DNA from: Pseudomonas viridiflava | Lineage (GTDB): Bacteria > Pseudomonadota > Gammaproteobacteria > Pseudomonadales > Pseudomonadaceae | Assembly (NCBI RefSeq): GCF_900580675.1 | Contig: NZ_UTBG01000154.1 | Coordinates: forward strand, 1 to 64,000 | DNA length: 64,000 nt | Direction: 5' to 3' | Shown: in pieces, positions 33,306 to 42,194 of the stretch | Layout: each line of letters begins with the position of its first letter | Position numbering within the stretch: position 1 is the first letter of the stretch | Notes under the pieces: generated by a model | What the model was told of the DNA's origin: nothing | Database searches by the model: none | Seen by the model: the letters and a program-made list of their open reading frames with translations, nothing else | Program-made: the position numbers and the translations under genes

Positions 33306-35585
33306 ATGATGCTCTGGGGCAAGCCCGAAAAACGCCAACCCACGCATGCCCAACGCCTGTTCCATGGCTTGGTGCGCGAGTGGCTGTGGATTGGTTTGTT
33401 GTTACTGCCGGTCACGGCTTACCTGTCGCTGAGCCCTGGCCTTGCCCTGAACAACCCGTTATATGACAGCCTGCGTCGCTTGACAGCTTTGCCGGTCGAC
33501 CCGCGCATCTTACTGGTGACGATTGATGATCCCAGCCTGAAGAAACTCGGCCAATGGCCCTGGCCGCGTAGTTTGCACGCCGACCTGATCGATCGCCTGA
33601 GTGCCGCACAACCGGCAGGTATCCTGTTTGATGTGATCTTCAGCGAGCCCGGGAATCCGGCTGATGACAAGCGCCTGGCTGAGGCTGTTTGTAACGCCGG
33701 CAATGTATTGTTGCCGCTTGTGCGGGAGGGCAATGCCAGCTACAGCCAGCCAGGGCAGCAAATATTGGCGCTGCTTAAATGCGCCAAGGGTGTTGGCCAT
33801 ATCAACGTGGAAGCTGACAGCGACGGCGTTGTGCGCAGCCTGTATATGCGCGAAGGCCCGCCCAATGACACCGCAGCGCAGCTGGCGTGGCTGGCCTTTC
33901 AGTTGAGTGGTGAACAGGCGTCCATGCCGGGCGAGCCGCAGGAAGCGATCGAGTCGCACTGGCACAGGGAGCACGCAATTCGCATCCCTTTCATCGCCGC
34001 TCATACGCATTTCCCGAGTGTTTCCTACGCCAGCGTACTACGCGGTGAGGTGCCCCCTGAACGGCTGCGCGGCCGTTTGATCCTCGTGGGTGCCACCGCC
34101 TCTGGAATGGGTGATCGTTTTGTCACGCCACTCTCTTCCAATGTTGGCACCACTGCGGGGGTGGAGATTCAAGCGAATGTGCTTAACGGTTTGCTGCTGG
34201 GGCGAAGCATCGTCGACCTGCCCGGCTGGCTGGCGGCGGCCCTGGCGACGTCGCTGGTTGCCTTGTTATTGGGTTTGCTGCTGTATCGTCCACGCTACGC
34301 GCTCTGGATGACACTGGGCTGCATGGTCGCTGCGTTGCTCGGCTCATGGGCTCTGTTGCGCCTTGGCCACTGGTGGTCGCCTGCTGCCTGCCTGATCGGG
34401 CTGCTACTCAGCTACCTGATCTGGAATTGGCGACGCCTGAGCGTGATCCTTGCCTACTTCGGCTGGGAATTGGCGCGCCTGGACAACGAACCCAAAGTGC
34501 TGCCCGAACGGCGCCGAGCCCCCGCCAGCAAAGGCGACGTGCTGCAGGCGCGGATCTTTGCCCTGGAGCAAGCCGTCAGTCGCACACGTGACACCCGGCG
34601 CTTTATGGCGGATGGGTTGGAGTGCCTCCCGGTGGCCACGCTGATTACCGATCCCAGGGGCAATATCCTGCTGGCCAACCGCATTGCCCGCGAAGTATTC
34701 GGCAATGTCCTGGTCAACGAAAACCTTCTCGAACAACTCGCCGACCTTGGTTACCCCCCGCTGCATAACGGCGTGCGCCCTGCCCTTTCTGCGCTGGAGC
34801 TCGTGGAGTTCCGCGACATTCACCAGCGCAGCCTGCGCATGGAGCTGGCGCCCTTGCTGCCGGCTGAAGGTGATGTCGCACTTGGCTGGTTGTTGAGCCT
34901 CACGGACCTGAGCAAGGAGCGCGATGCGCAGCAGCACCGCGAGACCATGCTGCGTTTCCTTTCCCACGACCTGCGCGCGCCCCACTCGGCGATCCTCGCG
35001 CTGCTGGATGTGCACGATGGCGAGTCACCGGTTTTCGCCCAGATCGAGCAGCAGGTTCGACGCGCCTTGAGCCTCACCGAGTCGTTCGTACAACTGGCGA
35101 AGGCAGAAGCTGACGGCTATCAATTCCAGCCGACCCTGTTCGCGATGCTGGTGATGGATGCCTTTGACCAGGTGGCGGTGATCGCCCAGCTCAAGGGCAT
35201 TCACTTGGTAAATGACCTGGAGGAGGAAGATGAGAGCATGGTCTCGGCCGATCAGTCGTTACTCACGCGTGCATTGTTCAACGTGTTGGAGAACGCGATC
35301 AAATACTCGACGTCGGGTACTACTGTCAGGTTGAGCCACAGCAGTGCGCAAGGCTGGTTGGAATGCCGAATCAGCGACCAGGGCCCGGGAATAGCCCCCG
35401 AAGACTTGCCGGAGTTGTTCAGCCAATATCGCCGCTTCGATTCTGCCCAAGGCAGTGAGGGACTCGGATTGGGGTTGACCATGGTCAAGGCCGTCATCGA
35501 GCGTCATGGTGGGCGTATCGGTTGCGAAAGCGTGGTGGGAAAAGGCACAACGTTCAGCCTTCAACTGCCGCTGCTGGAGGACTGA
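33306..35585 (+). CDS. CHASE2-domain sensor histidine kinase
   Basis: A 759-residue membrane kinase. An N-terminal membrane helix (about 25-47) leads to a periplasmic CHASE2 domain (about 48-300: DPRILLVTIDDPSLKKLGQW, GRLILVGATASGMGD). Three clustered membrane helices follow (about 304-378), then a PAS-like domain (about 430-530, PVATLITDPRGNILLANRIA). The H-box FLSHDLRAPHSA has phospho-acceptor His554. The HATPase domain (about 650-755) has N-box NVLENAIKYS and G-boxes DQGPGIAPED and GLGLGLTMVK. The H-box is followed by H-S rather than the usual L-T (RAPHSAI), a mild variation. The stimulus is unknown. Confidence 0.92.
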   Translation: MMLWGKPEKRQPTHAQRLFHGLVREWLWIGLLLLPVTAYLSLSPGLALNNPLYDSLRRLTALPVDPRILLVTIDDPSLKKLGQWPWPRSLHADLIDRLSAAQPAGILFDVIFSEPGNPADDKRLAEAVCNAGNVLLPLVREGNASYSQPGQQILALLKCAKGVGHINVEADSDGVVRSLYMREGPPNDTAAQLAWLAFQLSGEQASMPGEPQEAIESHWHREHAIRIPFIAAHTHFPSVSYASVLRGEVPPERLRGRLILVGATASGMGDRFVTPLSSNVGTTAGVEIQANVLNGLLLGRSIVDLPGWLAAALATSLVALLLGLLLYRPRYALWMTLGCMVAALLGSWALLRLGHWWSPAACLIGLLLSYLIWNWRRLSVILAYFGWELARLDNEPKVLPERRRAPASKGDVLQARIFALEQAVSRTRDTRRFMADGLECLPVATLITDPRGNILLANRIAREVFGNVLVNENLLEQLADLGYPPLHNGVRPALSALELVEFRDIHQRSLRMELAPLLPAEGDVALGWLLSLTDLSKERDAQQHRETMLRFLSHDLRAPHSAILALLDVHDGESPVFAQIEQQVRRALSLTESFVQLAKAEADGYQFQPTLFAMLVMDAFDQVAVIAQLKGIHLVNDLEEEDESMVSADQSLLTRALFNVLENAIKYSTSGTTVRLSHSSAQGWLECRISDQGPGIAPEDLPELFSQYRRFDSAQGSEGLGLGLTMVKAVIERHGGRIGCESVVGKGTTFSLQLPLLED

Positions 35586-35610
35586 AAATACCCACTTTTA
35601 CGTTGTGCAT

Positions 35611-35639
35611 AAAAAACCGGTCTCAAGGACCGGTTTTTT
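35611..35639. terminator. Bidirectional terminator after the CHASE2 kinase
   Basis: Six A, a CCGGTC / GACCGG stem (35617-35622 with 35628-35633) with a 5-base loop, then six T. It separates the kinase from plsC. An exact DnaA box lies at 35754-35762, just before the plsC stop codon. Confidence 0.92.
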
Positions 35640-35767
35640 AATTCCGAAAAAACTTATGCACCTTTTTCGGGATTTTATGAGCTTCAGAAATATGTAAGTA
35701 AATCAGATTGTTAGGACTGAAAAACATCAATTCGCCAACAAAGCGTACACAGGTTATCCACAGAAGC

Positions 35768-36538
35768 TCAGATCACCGGCGTATCGACCACAATCGGTTC
35801 CGGCGGCAGCGAGCCCATGGCCCGTTGCTGAGCTTCATTCCATGCTGCGGCACGGTCATTCAGCGCCGCGATGGCACGCGGGCCCTCGCCCTCGGCATAC
35901 ATCGGTTCGCCGATCACCACAGTGATGGTGCCTGCGCGTTTTGCCCAGCCGGTTTTAGGCCAGAACTTGCCGGCGTTATGGGCAATCGGCAGCACAGGCA
36001 GGTTGGCATTAACCGCCAATGCCGTACCTCCGCGTGAGAACTTGCCTACGGTGCCGAACGGTACACGCGTGCCTTCAGGGAAGATCAGCACCCAAACGCC
36101 ATCCTTGAGCAGCTCGTCGCCCTTCTTGGCTACGTGCTTGAGCGCGGCCTTGGGGTTGTCACGGTCAATCGCGATAGGACGCAACATGGCCATGGCCCAG
36201 CCGAAGAACGGCACGTACAGCAGTTCACGCTTGAGCACCTGGCTCAGGGGTGAGAAGTACGCCGAGAGGAAGAATGTTTCCCACGTGCTCTGGTGGTTCG
36301 ACAGAATCACGCAAGGCTGCTCCGGGACGTTTTCGGCGCCTTTGATTTCGAAACGAATGCCCAAAAACACTTTGGACAGCCACAACGCGCAGCGGCACCA
36401 ATACACATTGATAAAGCGGTAGCGCGCCTTGAATGGCAGGAATGGCGCAATAAAAAAGCTCAGGGTGCACCAGAGGAAGGAACTGGTGCCCAGCAGCAGG
36501 TAAAAGAAAAAGGTTCTGATGGCCTGCAAAATCGACAT
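35768..36538 (-). CDS. plsC: 1-acyl-sn-glycerol-3-phosphate acyltransferase
   Basis: Transfers an acyl chain to lysophosphatidate, making phosphatidate for membrane lipids. The ATG at 36538 gives 256 residues; an in-frame extension upstream lacks support. The N-terminal membrane segment (MSILQAIRTFFFYLLLGTSS) is followed by the catalytic NHQSTWE motif (HX4D-type, here H-x4-E) and the substrate motif FPEGTR. It is last in the glyQ-glyS-gmhB-plsC run, 82 bases after gmhB. It occupies the place of the plsC-like lptA gene in P. aeruginosa. The motif has Glu in place of the usual Asp, which is seen in some members. Confidence 0.9.
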   Translation of the reverse strand: MSILQAIRTFFFYLLLGTSSFLWCTLSFFIAPFLPFKARYRFINVYWCRCALWLSKVFLGIRFEIKGAENVPEQPCVILSNHQSTWETFFLSAYFSPLSQVLKRELLYVPFFGWAMAMLRPIAIDRDNPKAALKHVAKKGDELLKDGVWVLIFPEGTRVPFGTVGKFSRGGTALAVNANLPVLPIAHNAGKFWPKTGWAKRAGTITVVIGEPMYAEGEGPRAIAALNDRAAAWNEAQQRAMGSLPPEPIVVDTPVI

Positions 36539-36620
36539 GGCGGCATTTACCGTTGCGGGACAACGCCCGCCTGTTAAAAGCGCACTCCCGATCAATCCTT
36601 GGTCAGGAAGTCGAGGGCGG

Positions 36621-37157
36621 CTAGTTGTTGATAAGTTCTGCGGCAACCGCCGCCAGATCGTCAAAAATCAAGGTGCCTACCGGCAGGTTTTTCGCCTGGG
36701 TCTTTTCGCCTTTCCCGGTCTTAACCAAAACTGGCTGAGAGTCGACGGCTTTGGCCGCCTCCAGGTCACCGAGGCTGTCGCCGACGAACCATATCCCAGC
36801 CAAGGGCACCTTGTAATGTTCTGCAATGATTTTCAACATGCCGGGCTTGGGTTTGCGGCAATCGCAGCCCTCGTCCGGCCCATGCGGGCAATACACCACC
36901 AGCCCGACCTCACCGCCCTGCTCGGCCACCAACGTGCGCAAGCGCGCGTGCATGGCGTCCAGGGTGGCGATGTCGTAATAGCCGCGGGCGATGCCGGACT
37001 GGTTGGTGGCGATGGCCACGGTCCAGCCGGCTTTGCTCAACTGCGCGATGGCCTCGATCGAACCGGGCAATGGAATCCATTCCGCCACCGACTTGATGTA
37101 AGCGTCGGAGTCGTAATTGATCACTCCGTCCCGATCGAGAATCAGCAGTTTCAACAT
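36621..37157 (-). CDS. gmhB: D-glycero-beta-D-manno-heptose-1,7-bisphosphate 7-phosphatase
   Basis: HAD-superfamily phosphatase of the ADP-heptose pathway for the lipopolysaccharide core. The 178 residues begin with the nucleophile motif LLILDRDGVIN (Asp residues at about 8 and 10). The motif-II segment VAIATNQSGIARG follows. The zinc-binding CPHGPDEGCDCRKPKPG (about 93-109) is specific to GmhB. FVGDSLGDLEAA supplies the metal aspartates. It is two bases downstream of glyS, so it is co-transcribed. Confidence 0.96.
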   Translation of the reverse strand: MLKLLILDRDGVINYDSDAYIKSVAEWIPLPGSIEAIAQLSKAGWTVAIATNQSGIARGYYDIATLDAMHARLRTLVAEQGGEVGLVVYCPHGPDEGCDCRKPKPGMLKIIAEHYKVPLAGIWFVGDSLGDLEAAKAVDSQPVLVKTGKGEKTQAKNLPVGTLIFDDLAAVAAELINN

Positions 37158-37159
37158 GG

Positions 37160-39214
37160 TCAGCTCAGTGTCGAAATGTCAGCAATATTGACGAACAAAC
37201 CACGCAGGCGCGCCAGCATGGCATAGCGGTTTTTACGTACACCCGCGTCTTCGGCATTGATCATCACCGCTTCGAAGAACGCATCCACCGGCTCGCGCAA
37301 GGTGGCCAGGCGCGCCAGTGCTTCGGCGTAATTGCGCTCGGCGATCAGCGGCTTGACTGCGTTTTCTGCCTTGGCGATGGCCGAGTTCAGCGAGAACTCC
37401 TTGGCATCGGCGAACAGCCCAGGGTCGACATCGGCATTGCCCAGGCCTTCGGCCTTGCTCAGCAGGTTCGACACACGCTTGTTCACCGCGGCCAATGCAT
37501 CGGCCTCCGGCAATTTGCGGAAGGCCTGCACGGCTTGTACGCGCTGGTCGAAGTCCAACGCCGAACCCGGCTGCAGGGCACGGACCGACAGGTAGACGGA
37601 AACGTCCACGCCTTCGTCTTCGTAACGCGCACGCAGGCGGTCGAACACGAACTCCAGCACCTGCTCGGCCAGGCCGGCTTGCTTGACCTTGCCACCAAAC
37701 TGGCCGACGGCGAACACCACGGCCTGGGTCAGGTCGAGGTCGAGCTTCTTGTCGATCAGGATACGCAGCACGCCCAGGGCTGCACGGCGCAGGGCATAGG
37801 GGTCTTTGCTGCCGGTAGGCAACATGCCGATACCGAAGATACCGACGAGGGTGTCCAGCTTGTCGGCAATGGCCACGGCCGCACCGGTCAGGGTGGTCGG
37901 CAATTCAGCGCCGGCACCGCGCGGCATGTACTGCTCGTTCAGCGCCAGGGCCACATCGTCCGGCTCGCCGTCGTTGAGGGCGTAGTAGTAACCGGCAACA
38001 CCTTGCATCTCCGGGAACTCGCCGACCATCTCAGTGGCCAGGTCGCACTTGGACAGCAGGCCTGCACGCGCAGCCCACGCAGCATCACCGCCAATGCGCG
38101 GCGCAATGTAGGCGGCCAGCTTGGAAACACGCACGGCCTTGTCGTAGACGCTGCCGAGTTTTTCCTGGAACACCACGTTCTGCAGGCGCAGGTTGAAGTC
38201 TTCGAGTTTCTGCTTCTTGTCTTGCTTGAAGAAGAACTCGGCGTCAGTCAGGCGCGGGCGAACGACTTTCTCGTTACCGGCGATGATCTGTTGCGGGTCC
38301 TTGCTCTCGATGTTGGCCACGGTGATAAAGCGCGGCAGCAACTTGCCATCCACATCCAGCAGGCAGAAATACTTCTGGTTGTCCTGCATGGTGGTGATCA
38401 GGGCTTCTTGCGGCACGTCGAGGAAACGTTCTTCGAACGAGCAGACCAGCGGCACCGGCCATTCAACCAGCGCGGTCACTTCGTCGAGCAGGCTTGGCGG
38501 CACGATGGCGGTGCCTTCCTGCAGGCGGGCCAGCTCTTCGGTGCGCTTGCTGATCAGCTCGCGACGCTCATTGGCATCGGCCAGCACGTAAGCGGCACGC
38601 AGGTCGGCGGCGTAGTTGGCCGGCGAAGTGATGCGCACAGCTTGCGGGTGGTGGAAGCGGTGACCACGGGAGTCACGACCGGCCTTCTGGGCGAGGATCG
38701 TGCAGTCGATGACCTGGTCACCGAGCAGCATCACCAGCCATTGGGTCGGGCGTACGAACTCTTCCTTGCGCGCACCCCAGCGCATGCGCTTGGGGATCGG
38801 CAGGTCGTTAAGGGAATCTTCAACAATGGTCGGCAACAGGCTGGCGGTCGGCTTGCCGGTGATCACCTGGCTGAAGCGCAGTTTCGGGCCGCTCTGGTCG
38901 ATCTCGCTCAGCTCGACGCCACACTTCTTGGCGAAACCAAGGGCGGCCTGGGTCGGGTTACCTTCTGCATCGAAAGCAGCCTGACGCGGCGGACCGTCGA
39001 GGTTGATGCTGCGGTCCGGCTGCTGGGTTTCCAGCGCGGTCAGCAACACGGCCAGGCGACGTGGCGCGGCGTAGACTTTTTTCGCTTCAAACTTCAGGCC
39101 GGCGCTGTGCAGGCCCTTTTCGATACCGGCCAGGAATGCATCGGCCAGGGTATTGAGTGCCTTGGGTGGCAGCTCTTCGGTGCCCAGTTCAACCAGGAAA
39201 TCTTGAGCACTCAT
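37160..39214 (-). CDS. glyS: Glycine--tRNA ligase beta subunit
   Basis: Large subunit of the heterotetrameric glycyl-tRNA synthetase, responsible for tRNA binding. The 684-residue protein begins [20 protein letters not shown], the family N-terminus. It contains an HD-like segment and a C-terminal DALR-type anticodon-binding region (about 580-684). Its start overlaps the glyQ stop by four bases, giving the 1:1 translational coupling expected of the two subunits. Confidence 0.98.
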   Translation of the reverse strand: MSAQDFLVELGTEELPPKALNTLADAFLAGIEKGLHSAGLKFEAKKVYAAPRRLAVLLTALETQQPDRSINLDGPPRQAAFDAEGNPTQAALGFAKKCGVELSEIDQSGPKLRFSQVITGKPTASLLPTIVEDSLNDLPIPKRMRWGARKEEFVRPTQWLVMLLGDQVIDCTILAQKAGRDSRGHRFHHPQAVRITSPANYAADLRAAYVLADANERRELISKRTEELARLQEGTAIVPPSLLDEVTALVEWPVPLVCSFEERFLDVPQEALITTMQDNQKYFCLLDVDGKLLPRFITVANIESKDPQQIIAGNEKVVRPRLTDAEFFFKQDKKQKLEDFNLRLQNVVFQEKLGSVYDKAVRVSKLAAYIAPRIGGDAAWAARAGLLSKCDLATEMVGEFPEMQGVAGYYYALNDGEPDDVALALNEQYMPRGAGAELPTTLTGAAVAIADKLDTLVGIFGIGMLPTGSKDPYALRRAALGVLRILIDKKLDLDLTQAVVFAVGQFGGKVKQAGLAEQVLEFVFDRLRARYEDEGVDVSVYLSVRALQPGSALDFDQRVQAVQAFRKLPEADALAAVNKRVSNLLSKAEGLGNADVDPGLFADAKEFSLNSAIAKAENAVKPLIAERNYAEALARLATLREPVDAFFEAVMINAEDAGVRKNRYAMLARLRGLFVNIADISTLS

Positions 39215-40164
39215 TGTGCAGCCTCCAGCTTAGCCAACACTTCATCACGCAGGTCCGGGGTTGCCATCGGGAAGCCCAGCTTGGCGCGAGCCAGCAGGTA
39301 GGCTTGGGCGACGGAACGCGCCAGGGTGCGTACACGCAGAATGTATTGCTGGCGCGCGGTCACCGAAATGGCACGGCGGGCGTCCAGCAGGTTGAAGGTA
39401 TGGGACGCCTTCAACACCATTTCATAGCTCGGCAGCGGCAGCGGCTGGTCGAGTTCGATCAGGCGCTTGGCTTCGCTTTCATAGAAGTCGAACAGTTCGA
39501 ACAGCTTCTCGACGTTGGCGTGTTCGAAGTTGTAAGTGGACTGCTCCACTTCGTTCTGGTGGAACACGTCGCCGTAGGTCACTTTGCCGAACGGGCCGTC
39601 AGCCCACACCAGGTCGTATACCGAGTCCACGCCCTGCAGGTACATGGCCAGGCGCTCAAGGCCGTAGGTGATTTCGCCGGTGACCGGGTAGCACTCGATG
39701 CCACCGGCTTGCTGGAAGTAAGTGAACTGCGTCACTTCCATGCCGTTCAGCCAGACTTCCCAGCCCAGGCCCCATGCACCCAGGGTCGGCGATTCCCAGT
39801 TGTCTTCGACGAAACGGATGTCGTGGACCAGCGGGTCCAGGCCGACGTGTTTCAGCGAGCCCAGGTACAGCTCCTGGAAGTTGTCCGGGTTCGGCTTCAA
39901 TACCACCTGGAACTGGTAGTAGTGCTGCAGGCGGTTCGGGTTTTCGCCGTAGCGGCCGTCAGTCGGGCGACGACTGGGCTGCACATAAGCGGCGTTCCAG
40001 GTTTCCGGGCCGATGGCCCGCAGGAAGGTAGCGGTGTGGAAAGTGCCGGCGCCTACTTCCATATCGTAGGGCTGAAGTACCACACAACCTTGCTCGGCCC
40101 AGTATTGCTGGAGGGCGAGGATCAAGTCTTGGAAGGTACGCACGGCTGGCGTAGGCTGGCTCAC
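39211..40164 (-). CDS. glyQ: Glycine--tRNA ligase alpha subunit
   Basis: Catalytic class-II subunit that activates glycine. I choose the GTG at 40164, preceded by CAGGTGA at a good distance, giving 317 residues that begin [18 protein letters not shown]; a GTG three codons earlier sits in the ribosome-binding site. Motifs include [20 protein letters not shown] and motif-2-like [17 protein letters not shown]. It heads glyQ-glyS-gmhB-plsC and diverges from tag. Confidence 0.97.
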   Translation of the reverse strand: MSQPTPAVRTFQDLILALQQYWAEQGCVVLQPYDMEVGAGTFHTATFLRAIGPETWNAAYVQPSRRPTDGRYGENPNRLQHYYQFQVVLKPNPDNFQELYLGSLKHVGLDPLVHDIRFVEDNWESPTLGAWGLGWEVWLNGMEVTQFTYFQQAGGIECYPVTGEITYGLERLAMYLQGVDSVYDLVWADGPFGKVTYGDVFHQNEVEQSTYNFEHANVEKLFELFDFYESEAKRLIELDQPLPLPSYEMVLKASHTFNLLDARRAISVTARQQYILRVRTLARSVAQAYLLARAKLGFPMATPDLRDEVLAKLEAAQ

Positions 40165-40245
40165 GAAATTCACCTGTTACTTGGGCTGCGATTTAAAGAG
40201 CGGGAGTATACCCGATTCGGCCGCGCCACCATCCCCTGGAGCCTT

Positions 40246-40803
40246 ATGCCACGCTGCTTTTGGTGTTCTGAAGATCCGCTGTACATGGCTTATCACGATC
40301 AGGAGTGGGGAACGCCGCTGCGCGATGCGCAGGGTCTGTTCGAGTTGCTTTTGCTCGAAGGGTTCCAGGCGGGCCTGTCCTGGATCACCGTTTTACGCAA
40401 ACGCGAGCATTATCGAAAGGTCTTGTTCGGGTTTGATGCGCAACGCCTGGCGCAACTGAGCGATGCGGAGATCGAAGCACTGATGCTCGACCCAGGCATT
40501 GTGCGCAACCGCCTGAAGCTCAATGCTACCCGCCGCAACGCCGCGGCCTGGCTGGCGCTGGAGGAGCCGGTCGGGTTGCTCTGGTCGTTTGTCGGCGGCG
40601 TGCCCAAGGTCAATCACTTCAAGGATCGCAGCGAGGTCCCGGCGATTACACCCGAGGCCGAGGCCATGAGCAAAGCCTTGAAAAAAGCCGGCTTCACCTT
40701 CGTCGGCCCGACCATCTGTTACGCGTTCATGCAGGCCTCGGGGATGGTCATGGACCACACTCAAGACTGCGACCGTTACGCGGACTTGGCCAACGCCGGT
40801 TAG
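40246..40803 (+). CDS. tag: DNA-3-methyladenine glycosylase I
   Basis: Removes 3-methyladenine from alkylated DNA. The ATG at 40246 follows CTGGAGCC, and the protein has 185 residues. The N-terminal RCFWCSEDPLYMAYHDQEWG supplies Cys4 and His17 of the zinc snap. The C-terminal MDHTQDC supplies the remaining His and Cys. The glycosylase core has FELLLLEGFQAGLSW, containing the base-recognising Glu. A very long open frame running through glyQ antisense precedes it and is not part of the gene. It is divergent from glyQ and 42 bases before the acyltransferase. Confidence 0.96.
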   Translation: MPRCFWCSEDPLYMAYHDQEWGTPLRDAQGLFELLLLEGFQAGLSWITVLRKREHYRKVLFGFDAQRLAQLSDAEIEALMLDPGIVRNRLKLNATRRNAAAWLALEEPVGLLWSFVGGVPKVNHFKDRSEVPAITPEAEAMSKALKKAGFTFVGPTICYAFMQASGMVMDHTQDCDRYADLANAG

Positions 40804-40845
40804 AATGCCCGCTTTGCGCACCACACACACGATCAGGAGTGACCT

Positions 40846-41733
40846 GTGGAAAAGTTTAAAGGCGCCTTGCTGGTAGGCGCTCTTCGGTTGTTTGCCCTAT
40901 TGCCCTGGCGCGCGGTTCAAGCGGTCGGCACGGCGATTGGCTGGATCATGTGGAAAACCCCCAACCGCTCTCGCGAGACGGTGCGGATCAACCTCTCCAA
41001 ATGCTTCCCGGACATGGACCCGGCCGCGCGCGAGCGTCTGGTCGGCCAGAGCCTCAAGGACATCGGCAAGTCGCTGACCGAAAGCGCCTGCGCCTGGATC
41101 TGGCCCGCCCAGCGGTCCATCGACCTGGTGCGTGAAGTCGAAGGCCTGGAAGTGCTGCACGAAGCCCTGGCCTCGGGCAAAGGCGTGGTGGGTATCACCA
41201 GCCACCTGGGCAACTGGGAGGTGTTGAACCACTTCTATTGCAGCCAGTGCAAACCGATCATTTTCTATCGGCCGCCGAAGCTCAAGGCTGTGGACGATTT
41301 GCTGCGCAAACAGCGCGTGCAACTGGGTAACCGCGTGGCGGCGTCGACCAAGGAGGGCATTCTCAGTGTGATCAAGGAAGTGCGCAAAGGTGGCCAGGTA
41401 GGCATCCCTGCCGACCCGGAGCCCGCGGAATCGGCCGGGATTTTCGTACCGTTTTTCGCGACCCAGGCGCTGACCAGCAAGTTCGTGCCGAACATGCTCG
41501 CGGGCCACAAGGCCGTCGGCGTGTTCCTGCATGCCCTGCGGCTGCCGGACGGCTCGGGTTACAAAGTGATCCTGGAAGCCGCGCCCGAAGAGATGTACAG
41601 CACCGACACCGCCACGTCCTGCGCGGCCATGAGCAAGGTGGTGGAACGCTATGTTGGCGCCTATCCGAGCCAGTACATGTGGAGCATGAAGCGCTTCAAG
41701 AAACGCCCGCCTGGCGAGGCGCGGTGGTACTGA
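40846..41733 (+). CDS. lpxL: Lipid A lauroyl-type acyltransferase (HtrB/LpxL family)
   Basis: Adds a secondary acyl chain to lipid A at the inner membrane. It starts at a GTG (40846) preceded by CAGGAGTGA and encodes 295 residues. The N-terminal membrane helix (about 5-27) and the catalytic HX4E-type motif SHLGNWE (about 120-126) are visible. The conserved IPADPEPAESAGIFVPFF segment and YMWSMKRFKKRP near the C-terminus place it in the LpxL/LpxM superfamily. The exact position acylated cannot be told from sequence. Confidence 0.88.
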   Translation: MEKFKGALLVGALRLFALLPWRAVQAVGTAIGWIMWKTPNRSRETVRINLSKCFPDMDPAARERLVGQSLKDIGKSLTESACAWIWPAQRSIDLVREVEGLEVLHEALASGKGVVGITSHLGNWEVLNHFYCSQCKPIIFYRPPKLKAVDDLLRKQRVQLGNRVAASTKEGILSVIKEVRKGGQVGIPADPEPAESAGIFVPFFATQALTSKFVPNMLAGHKAVGVFLHALRLPDGSGYKVILEAAPEEMYSTDTATSCAAMSKVVERYVGAYPSQYMWSMKRFKKRPPGEARWY

Positions 41734-41767
41734 GCCACCCCTGACCTCCCGACTAATGGAGATCAAA

Positions 41768-41854
41768 TGTGGGAGCTGGCTTGCCTGCGATGGCATCACC
41801 TCGGTGTAACTGATTAACCGAGTTGTCTGCATCGCAGGCAAGCCAGCTCCCACA
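41768..41854. repeat. REPIN, type GAGCTGGCTTGCCTGCGA
   Basis: 25-base arms 41768-41792 and 41830-41854 are reverse complements around a 37-base spacer. The core is GGGAGCTGGCTTGCCTGCGA, a different subtype from the copy at 2882. It lies between two converging genes and could help end both. Confidence 0.94.
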
Positions 41855-41863
41855 GGGATTAGT

Positions 41864-42175
41864 TCACCCCTGGCGGTCGAGTTTCTTCAGGAACACCGCC
41901 ATCTCTTTCTCGACCTGCTTGTCGCCATGGGCCTGGGCCGCCTCAATGCCTTTTTCCCACGCCTGCCGCGCGGCAGCACTGTCACCGTGCGCCTGATGCG
42001 CCTTGCCCAACAGCTTCCACGCCGCCGAATATTTCGGGTCGAACTCGACACACTTCTGCAAATGCTCCGCCGCCTTGGCGTTGTCCTTCAGGTCCAGATA
42101 ACCCTTGCCCAAGCCAAAGCGCAGCAGCGAATTATCCACACCCTTGGCGAGCATTTTTTCCAGGGATTCGAGCAT
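41864..42175 (-). CDS. Small TPR-repeat protein
   Basis: A 103-residue helical protein built from about two and a half tetratricopeptide repeats. Visible repeat segments are LLRFGLGKGYLDLKDNAKAA, YSAAWKLLGKAHQAHGDSAA and a C-terminal helix. No signal peptide is seen, so it is probably a cytoplasmic scaffold. It is 19 bases downstream of trkA and likely shares its transcript. The family is conserved in Pseudomonas at this position, but I do not know a function. An exact DnaA box lies at 42132-42140. Confidence 0.8.
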   Translation of the reverse strand: MLESLEKMLAKGVDNSLLRFGLGKGYLDLKDNAKAAEHLQKCVEFDPKYSAAWKLLGKAHQAHGDSAAARQAWEKGIEAAQAHGDKQVEKEMAVFLKKLDRQG

Positions 42176-42194
42176 GCAGGCGTACTCCTGTTAA

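Noticed and set aside
36263..36275. CACGTG core inside plsC considered as parS
   Set aside because: Only the six-base core is present and both flanks fail the palindrome. The same applies to CACGTG at 2405, 4025, 21109 and 49934.
39157..40245. Long N-terminal extension of tag running antisense through glyQ
   Set aside because: The Tag zinc-snap N-terminus starts at the ATG at 40246 with a good ribosome-binding site. The extension is antisense glyQ sequence.
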